64,000 nucleotides of DNA, from contig NZ_RFLX01000002.1 in NCBI RefSeq assembly GCF_003696345.1, forward strand, positions 372,001 through 436,000. Reading direction: 5' to 3'. Under the pieces are notes generated by a model. The model made no database searches. It was not told the origin of the DNA and was given only the letters and a program-made list of their open reading frames with translations. This document shows, piece after piece, positions 59,769 to 64,000 of this stretch. Made by a program: the position numbers and the translations under genes. The DNA comes from Teichococcus wenyumeiae (GTDB taxonomy: Bacteria; Pseudomonadota; Alphaproteobacteria; Acetobacterales; Acetobacteraceae). Numbering within the stretch: position 1 is the first letter of the stretch; every line of letters starts with the position of its first letter.

Positions 59769-60656
59769 TCACGCTTCCGCTTCCAGCACCGCGCGCTGCT
59801 TCAGCAGCTCCGCCCGCCGCTGCGGCTCCGTCTCGGGGTAGCGGGGGTCGGCCTTGGCCAGGGCCGCGACCAGGGTTTCCGCCACGATCAGCCGCGCCAG
59901 CCACTTGCGGTCCGCCGGCACCACCAGCCAGGGCGCTTCCGGCGCCGCCGTGCCGGCGATGGCCTCCTGATAGGCTTCCTGATAGGCGTCCCAATGCACG
60001 CGCTCGGCCACGTCGCCGGCGTCGAACTTCCAGTTCTTCTCGGGCTCGTCGATGCGGGCCAGGAAGCGCTGGCGCTGTTCCTCCTTGCCCAGGTGCAGGA
60101 AGAACTTGAGGAGGATGACGCCCTGCCGTGCCAGGTAGCGCTCGAAGCCCGCGATATCCTCCAGCCGCTCCCGCCAGATATGCCCCGTCACCCGCGCCTC
60201 GGGCAGCTTGCGGCGGGCCAGCACCTCGGGATGCACCCGCGCCACCAGCACCTCCTCGTACCAGGAGCGGTTGTGCACGGCGATGCGCCCGCGCGCCGGC
60301 AGCGCCTGCATGTGGCGCCACAGGAAGTCATGCGCCAGTTCCTCCGGCCCCGGCGCCTTGAAGGACATCACCTGGCAGCCCTGCGGGTTGATGCCGGAGA
60401 AGACGGCGCGGATGGTGCTGTCCTTGCCGCCGCCATCCATGGCCTGGAAGATCACCAGCACCGATTGCCGGTCCTCGGCATAAAGGCGCTGCTGCAGCCC
60501 ATCCAGCCGGTGCACCGCATCCCTCAGCGCCGCCTCGGCCTCCGCCTTGTCGATGCCGGGGTCGTCCAGGCGGGTCGGGTGGTCCGTCAGGCGGAAGCCC
60601 TTGCCCCGGGTAACCCGGCAGGATTCGATCAGGTGGCCGGGGTCGTATTGGGACAT
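59769..60656 (-). CDS. ppk2: Polyphosphate kinase 2 (PPK2)
   Basis: 295 residues, single-domain PPK2 that transfers phosphate between polyphosphate and nucleotides. The Walker A-like FQAMDGGGKDSTIRAVFSGINPQGCQV and Walker B-like NRSWYEEVLVARVHPE are intact, with FDAGDVAERVHWDAYQEAYQEA in the lid region. The short length and sequence suit class I or III enzymes that make NDP or NTP from polyphosphate. The second of two in-frame ATG codons, nine bases after AGGAG, is preferred. Divergent from the creatininase-family gene. Confidence 0.92.
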   Translation of the reverse strand: MSQYDPGHLIESCRVTRGKGFRLTDHPTRLDDPGIDKAEAEAALRDAVHRLDGLQQRLYAEDRQSVLVIFQAMDGGGKDSTIRAVFSGINPQGCQVMSFKAPGPEELAHDFLWRHMQALPARGRIAVHNRSWYEEVLVARVHPEVLARRKLPEARVTGHIWRERLEDIAGFERYLARQGVILLKFFLHLGKEEQRQRFLARIDEPEKNWKFDAGDVAERVHWDAYQEAYQEAIAGTAAPEAPWLVVPADRKWLARLIVAETLVAALAKADPRYPETEPQRRAELLKQRAVLEAEA

Positions 60657-60755
60657 GGGCATTCTCTCCTGCTGCGGTGGCACCGGCCGGGCGGGGCCTC
60701 TTCCACCCCGGCCCCGGTCATGGTTCCGTAACGCGCCGAATCGCAGGAGGTCGCC

Positions 60756-61616
60756 ATGGCAGATACCGGAACCGACGCCGTCCGCTGGGAGCGCCGCACC
60801 GCGCCGGAGTTGCGCGCCCTGGCGGCGCAGGATGCCCTGGTGGTGCTGCCGGTGGCCTCGCTGGAGCAGCACGGGCCGCATCTGCCGGTCTGGACCGACA
60901 GCATGATCGGCCATGCCTGCGCCCTGCGCGCGGCGGCGCAGGCGGCCGGGGCCGGCACGCCGGCCATCGTGCTGCCGCCGATGTGGCTGGGCATGTCCGA
61001 GCACCACCTGCCCTTCGGCGGCACCATCACGCTGGATTACGCCACCTTCCATGGCGTGCTGCGCGGCGTCTGCCGCTCCATCCGCGCCGATGGCTTCAGG
61101 CGGCTGCTGCTGATCAACAGCCATGGCGGCAACATCGACCCGCTGGCGGTCTCGGCGCGCGAGCTTTGCGTCGAGTTCAACATGCCGGTGGTGGCCACCA
61201 CGGTCTTCCATGTGGCGGGGGACAAGATCGGCCAGCTGCTGGATACCCAGCCCGGCGTGCAGCATGCCTGCGAGGCCGAGACCAGCTTCTGGCTGCACCT
61301 GGATGCCGCCCAGGTGCGGCAGGAGGAGATCGCCAACACCATCTCCGCCGGCAGCGACGCGCCCGGCGCGCCCTTCAGCCGCTTCTGGTCCTTTGCCGAG
61401 CGCGCGCCGCTGACCGGCGTGATCGGCGACCCGCGCGCCGCCACCGCCGAGAAGGGCGAGAAGCTGCTGGCCGTGGTGGCCGCTGCCCTGACCGCCGCGA
61501 TGCGCGACGCCCGGCTCTGGAGCGCCCCTGACGCGGTCTGGGAGCCCGGCCGCGCCTGGGGCCGGCATGACAGGGCGGTGCCGGGGCCGGCGGTGCCCGC
61601 GCCCGGCGCGGCCTGA
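60756..61616 (+). CDS. Creatininase-family amidohydrolase
   Basis: 286 residues. Metal-binding residues are seen in ASLEQHGPHLPVWTDSMIGHA (Glu and His), MWLGMSEHHLPFGGTITLDYATF, LLINSHGGNIDPLAV (Asn-Ser-His-Gly-Gly-Asn core) and CEAETSFWLHL. This is the creatininase/creatinine amidohydrolase fold; many members act on other amides (for example MftE-like or formamidopyrimidine-type substrates) and the substrate here is unknown. AGGAGG precedes the ATG. A proline-rich tail ends the protein. Confidence 0.88.
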   Translation: MADTGTDAVRWERRTAPELRALAAQDALVVLPVASLEQHGPHLPVWTDSMIGHACALRAAAQAAGAGTPAIVLPPMWLGMSEHHLPFGGTITLDYATFHGVLRGVCRSIRADGFRRLLLINSHGGNIDPLAVSARELCVEFNMPVVATTVFHVAGDKIGQLLDTQPGVQHACEAETSFWLHLDAAQVRQEEIANTISAGSDAPGAPFSRFWSFAERAPLTGVIGDPRAATAEKGEKLLAVVAAALTAAMRDARLWSAPDAVWEPGRAWGRHDRAVPGPAVPAPGAA

Positions 61617-61697
61617 GCCAGCCCGGCGGGCAAACCCTTCCGGAACTCGCCGCACCGCCCCATCTGCGCCACGCAGCATCGCAAAGGACCGCGCTTC

Positions 61698-62267
61698 ATG
61701 AGCATGACCGACGCCGCCCCGCATAAAGTCGCCGTCATTGTCGGCAGCCTGCGCCAGGGTTCCATCAATGAGCAGCTCGCCCGTGCCCTGGCCAAGCTGG
61801 CCCTGCCGGCGATGGAGCTGACCATCGTCCCCATCGCCGACCTGCCGCTCTACAACCCCGACATCGACGGCAGCACCCCGGCGGCGGATGCCTTCCGCGC
61901 GGCGGTGGGCGCGGCGGATGCGGTGTTGTTCGTGACGCCGGAATACAACCGCTCCATCCCCGCGCCGATGAAGAACGCGCTGGACTGGGGCTCCCGCCCC
62001 TATGGCGAGGCCTGCCTGGCGGGGAAGCCGGCGGCCAGCATCGGCGCCTCCCCCGGCGCGGTGGGCACGGCGGCGGCGCAGCAGCAGATGCGGGCCGTGA
62101 TGACGGTGCTGGACATGCAGGTGCTGGGGCAGCCGGAGGTCTATATCCAGTTCAAGGAAGGGCTGGTGGACCCGGAGTTCAACATCACCAACGAGGGCAC
62201 CAAGGCCTTCCTGACCGGCTTCCTGGGCCGTTTCGCGGGCTGGATCCGGCAGCAGGGCCTGCGCTGA
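61698..62267 (+). CDS. NADPH-dependent FMN reductase family protein
   Basis: 189 residues, flavodoxin-like fold. [21 protein letters not shown] binds FMN phosphate; [26 protein letters not shown] is the NAD(P)H:quinone/FMN reductase core, and [22 protein letters not shown] follows. This group covers azoreductases, chromate reductases and quinone reductases (ChrR/YieF-like). AAAGGA lies 10 bases upstream of the first of two ATG codons. It runs in the same direction as purC but has its own spacing. Confidence 0.9.
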   Translation: MSMTDAAPHKVAVIVGSLRQGSINEQLARALAKLALPAMELTIVPIADLPLYNPDIDGSTPAADAFRAAVGAADAVLFVTPEYNRSIPAPMKNALDWGSRPYGEACLAGKPAASIGASPGAVGTAAAQQQMRAVMTVLDMQVLGQPEVYIQFKEGLVDPEFNITNEGTKAFLTGFLGRFAGWIRQQGLR

Positions 62268-62313
62268 GGCGCGCCGCCGGGGCGCTTGCATGGCTGGGGG
62301 GCGGTGCTGCCGG

Positions 62314-62342
62314 TTGGCGCATGACGCCCCCTTTTGCTATAC
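62314..62342 (+). promoter_or_regulatory. Candidate promoter of purC-purS
   Basis: TTGGCG and CTATAC spaced by 17 bases, with a TG just before the -10, about 54 bases ahead of the purC start. It fits the alphaproteobacterial sigma-70 pattern. Confidence 0.5.
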
Positions 62343-62395
62343 GCCCCCACGGACAGCCGGCCCCCGTTCCCGGCGTCGATAAGGATTCCCGCATC

Positions 62396-63160
62396 ATGGC
62401 GCGTCGCCGGCAGCTCTATGAAGGTAAGGCCAAGGTTCTGTTTGAAGGCCCTGAGCCCGGCACGCTGGTGCAGTATTTCAAGGACGACGCCACCGCCGGC
62501 AACGGCACCAAGAAGGGCATCATCACCGGCAAGGGCGTGCTGAACAACCGCATCAGCGAGTACCTGATGCTGCGGCTCGGCGAGATCGGCGTGCCCACAC
62601 ATTTCATCCGCCGCCTGAACATGCGCGAGCAGCTGATCCGCGAGGTGGAGATCATCCCGCTGGAGGTGGTGGTGCGCAATGTCGCCGCCGGCAGCCTCTC
62701 CACGCGCCTGGGCATCCAGGAAGGCACCCGCCTGCCACGCTCCATTGTCGAGTATTACTACAAGAACGACGGCCTCCAGGACCCCATGGTGTCCGAGGAG
62801 CACATCACCTGCTTCGGCTGGGCCTCCACCCAGGACCTGGACGACATGGTGGCGCTGACGCTGCGCATCAACGACTTCCTCTGCGGCCTCTTCCTCGGCG
62901 TCGGCATCGTGCTGGTGGACTTCAAGCTGGAATTCGGCCGGCTCTACGAGAACGACGAGATGCGCATCGTCCTGGCCGACGAGATCAGCCCGGACAATTG
63001 CCGCCTCTGGGACGCCAAGACCGGCGAGAAGATGGACAAGGACCGCTTCCGCCGCGACATGGGCAAGGTCGAGGAAGCATATCAGGAAGTCGCCTCCCGC
63101 CTCGGCATCACGCCCGAGGCCGGCGTGCGCGACATGAAGGGCCCGGAGGCTATGCAGTGA
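62396..63160 (+). CDS. purC: Phosphoribosylaminoimidazole-succinocarboxamide synthase PurC
   Basis: Joins CAIR and aspartate to SAICAR with ATP in de novo purine synthesis. 254 residues. YEGKAKVLF binds ATP, then [19 protein letters not shown] and [25 protein letters not shown] and [10 protein letters not shown] (DFKLEFG motif), [12 protein letters not shown]. The start is the ATG of [11 protein letters not shown], with AAGGA upstream. Its TGA overlaps the purS start by one base. purQ is not seen within the window after purS. Confidence 0.97.
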   Translation: MARRRQLYEGKAKVLFEGPEPGTLVQYFKDDATAGNGTKKGIITGKGVLNNRISEYLMLRLGEIGVPTHFIRRLNMREQLIREVEIIPLEVVVRNVAAGSLSTRLGIQEGTRLPRSIVEYYYKNDGLQDPMVSEEHITCFGWASTQDLDDMVALTLRINDFLCGLFLGVGIVLVDFKLEFGRLYENDEMRIVLADEISPDNCRLWDAKTGEKMDKDRFRRDMGKVEEAYQEVASRLGITPEAGVRDMKGPEAMQ

Positions 63161-63399
63161 TGAAGGCTTATGTGACGGTCATGCCAAAGAACGGCGTGCT
63201 GGACCCGCAGGGCAAGGCCATCGGCCATGCGCTCGGCACGCTCGGCTTCCAGGGCGTTGGTGAAGTGCGCGCCGGCAAGGTGATCGAGCTGGAACTGGCC
63301 GAGACCGACCCGGCCAAGGCCAAGGCCGCCGCCGAGGACATGGCCCGCCGCCTGCTGGCCAATACCGTCATTGAGTCCTTCAAGGTCGAACTCGCCTGA
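63160..63399 (+). CDS. purS: Phosphoribosylformylglycinamidine synthase subunit PurS
   Basis: 79-residue linker subunit that joins PurQ and PurL in the FGAM synthase complex and lets ammonia pass. KAYVTVMPKNGVLDPQGKAIGHALGTLGFQGVGEVRAGKVIELELAETD is the full PurS fold. The start ATG overlaps the purC stop, so they are co-translated. The usual purQ partner does not follow; two unrelated genes do. Confidence 0.96.
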   Translation: MKAYVTVMPKNGVLDPQGKAIGHALGTLGFQGVGEVRAGKVIELELAETDPAKAKAAAEDMARRLLANTVIESFKVELA

Positions 63400-63427
63400 A
63401 CGGGCACGGCCGGGGAGGCATGAGCAC

Positions 63428-63676
63428 ATGGTGAAAGCCTCCCTGCTGCTCATGCTGCTGCTGACCGTGCTGATCGGCATGGGCCTGCGCTGGCGCGAGG
63501 ACCGCCTGGGCAACCCCGCCCTGGCGGCCGAGCGCCGCGCCAAGCAGCAGCGCATGGGGCTGGTCGCCCGCGGCAAGGCCGGCATCGACCGCTGGGTCAC
63601 CGCCGCCGCCATCGCCGCCGTGGCCACCATCGTGCTGATCGGCGGCCTGCACTGGATCCGCGTATGGTTCGGATAA
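63428..63676 (+). CDS. Small membrane protein of unknown function
   Basis: 82 residues with two hydrophobic helices: ASLLLMLLLTVLIGMGL at the N-terminus and AAIAAVATIVLIGGLHWIRV near the C-terminus. Between them is a basic linker (RWREDRLGNPALAAERRAKQQRMG). Both termini are probably periplasmic or both cytoplasmic. GGGAGG lies upstream. It is placed 28 bases after purS and overlaps the next gene by 13 bases. I do not recognise a family. Confidence 0.7.
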   Translation: MVKASLLLMLLLTVLIGMGLRWREDRLGNPALAAERRAKQQRMGLVARGKAGIDRWVTAAAIAAVATIVLIGGLHWIRVWFG

Positions 63677-64000
63677 CCCGCAACCTGCTACCCATGCTGG
63701 GGCTGGCCGCCGCGGCCGTCGCCGTGATCGCCATGCTGCCCGGGCGTGAGCCCGGCCTGCCGCGCATCCATTCCGGCGCCAATTCCCCCGCCGCCACCCT
63801 GGCCGGCCCGCTGGCCAACCTCTGCCACGGCTGGGGCAACGCCCGGAAGGACTGCGCCGCCTTTGTCGGCCACTTCATCACCGGCCTGTCCCAGCGCAAC
63901 CCGGCCCTCGGCCTCTGCCTGCCGCCCCCGGCGCCGCTGGCGGAATGGGCCGCCCTGGCGCTGAAGGACACCCCCGCCGACGCCCCCTGGGCCCCGGTGC
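63664..64000 (+). CDS. Secreted Rap1a/Tai-like protein (3' truncated by window)
   Basis: The frame is open from an ATG that overlaps the preceding gene and runs past the window end. It reads MVRITRNLLPMLGLAAAAVA, a signal peptide or anchor. The mature part has LANLCHGWGNARKDCAAFVGHFITGLS and later LGLCLPPPAP, a Cys-spaced helical pattern like the Rap1a/Tai immunity domain (CxxYIxG ... CLP). Rap1a-type proteins protect against secreted effectors in some bacteria, but many homologues have other or unknown roles. A start at an in-frame ATG ten codons later is also possible. Confidence 0.55.
   Translation, partial: MVRITRNLLPMLGLAAAAVAVIAMLPGREPGLPRIHSGANSPAATLAGPLANLCHGWGNARKDCAAFVGHFITGLSQRNPALGLCLPPPAPLAEWAALALKDTPADAPWAPV

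Noticed and set aside
1-64000. tRNA, rRNA, CRISPR, insertion sequence or prophage
   Set aside because: No repeat arrays, transposase or integrase proteins, or tRNA-like cloverleaf were seen; local G+C dips match promoter gaps only.

Overview
The window is high-GC bacterial chromosome, almost fully coding and without RNA genes, insertion sequences, phage or CRISPR. GcrA, BluB, TctC/Bug receptors, MocR regulators and the codon bias point to an alphaproteobacterium, most likely Acetobacteraceae (Roseomonas-like). That placement is inference from gene content, not from a marker search.

Layout. 1-11 kb: the 3' part of dnaA, a CHAP lipoprotein, a tripartite tricarboxylate receptor, tatA, a methionine-salvage trio (mtnB-mtnD-mtnC), corA, aqpZ, an ABC exporter, an acetamidase/formamidase and gcrA. 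The gcrA promoter region carries two DnaA boxes and a GANTC site. 11-18.5 kb: a phosphonate unit on the minus strand (phnC, two tandem phnD paralogues, two coupled phnE, and an EamA permease) divergent from phnW, which fits import and transamination of 2-aminoethylphosphonate. 18.5-30.4 kb: MgtC, LysR/aldo-keto reductase pair, three MFS and one EamA transporters, coupled cysQ-tsaC, a C39-like peptidase. 30.5-36 kb: pepA-holC, a PAS protein, small helical proteins, an SDR and a D-2-hydroxyacid dehydrogenase.

36-48.4 kb is the most distinctive region: a same-strand unit of a GT4 glycosyltransferase, a 2460-residue reducing type I PKS (KS-AT-DH-MT-like-ER-KR-ACP, no thioesterase), an alpha-oxoamine synthase coupled by ATGA, a formyltransferase-fold protein and a KpsS-like capsule protein. 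The plan resembles the rhizobial rkp-1 (rkpA/rkpG/rkpJ) K-antigen locus and, for PKS release, the fumonisin PKS/oxoamine-synthase logic. The inferred product is a long-chain amino-ketone lipid that becomes an anchor or glycolipid for a surface polysaccharide.

48.4-64 kb: bluB; a P450 divergent from a TetR gene with two matching palindromic operators between them; a GAF/PAS hybrid histidine kinase overlapping tail to tail with an unusual CheZ that has two FliM-like C-terminal peptides; a Nim-type flavoprotein divergent from a MocR regulator; an FAD monooxygenase next to a duplicated ABM-like protein; PPK2; a creatininase-family hydrolase; an FMN reductase; purC-purS; a small membrane protein; and a 3'-truncated secreted Rap1a-like gene at the window end.
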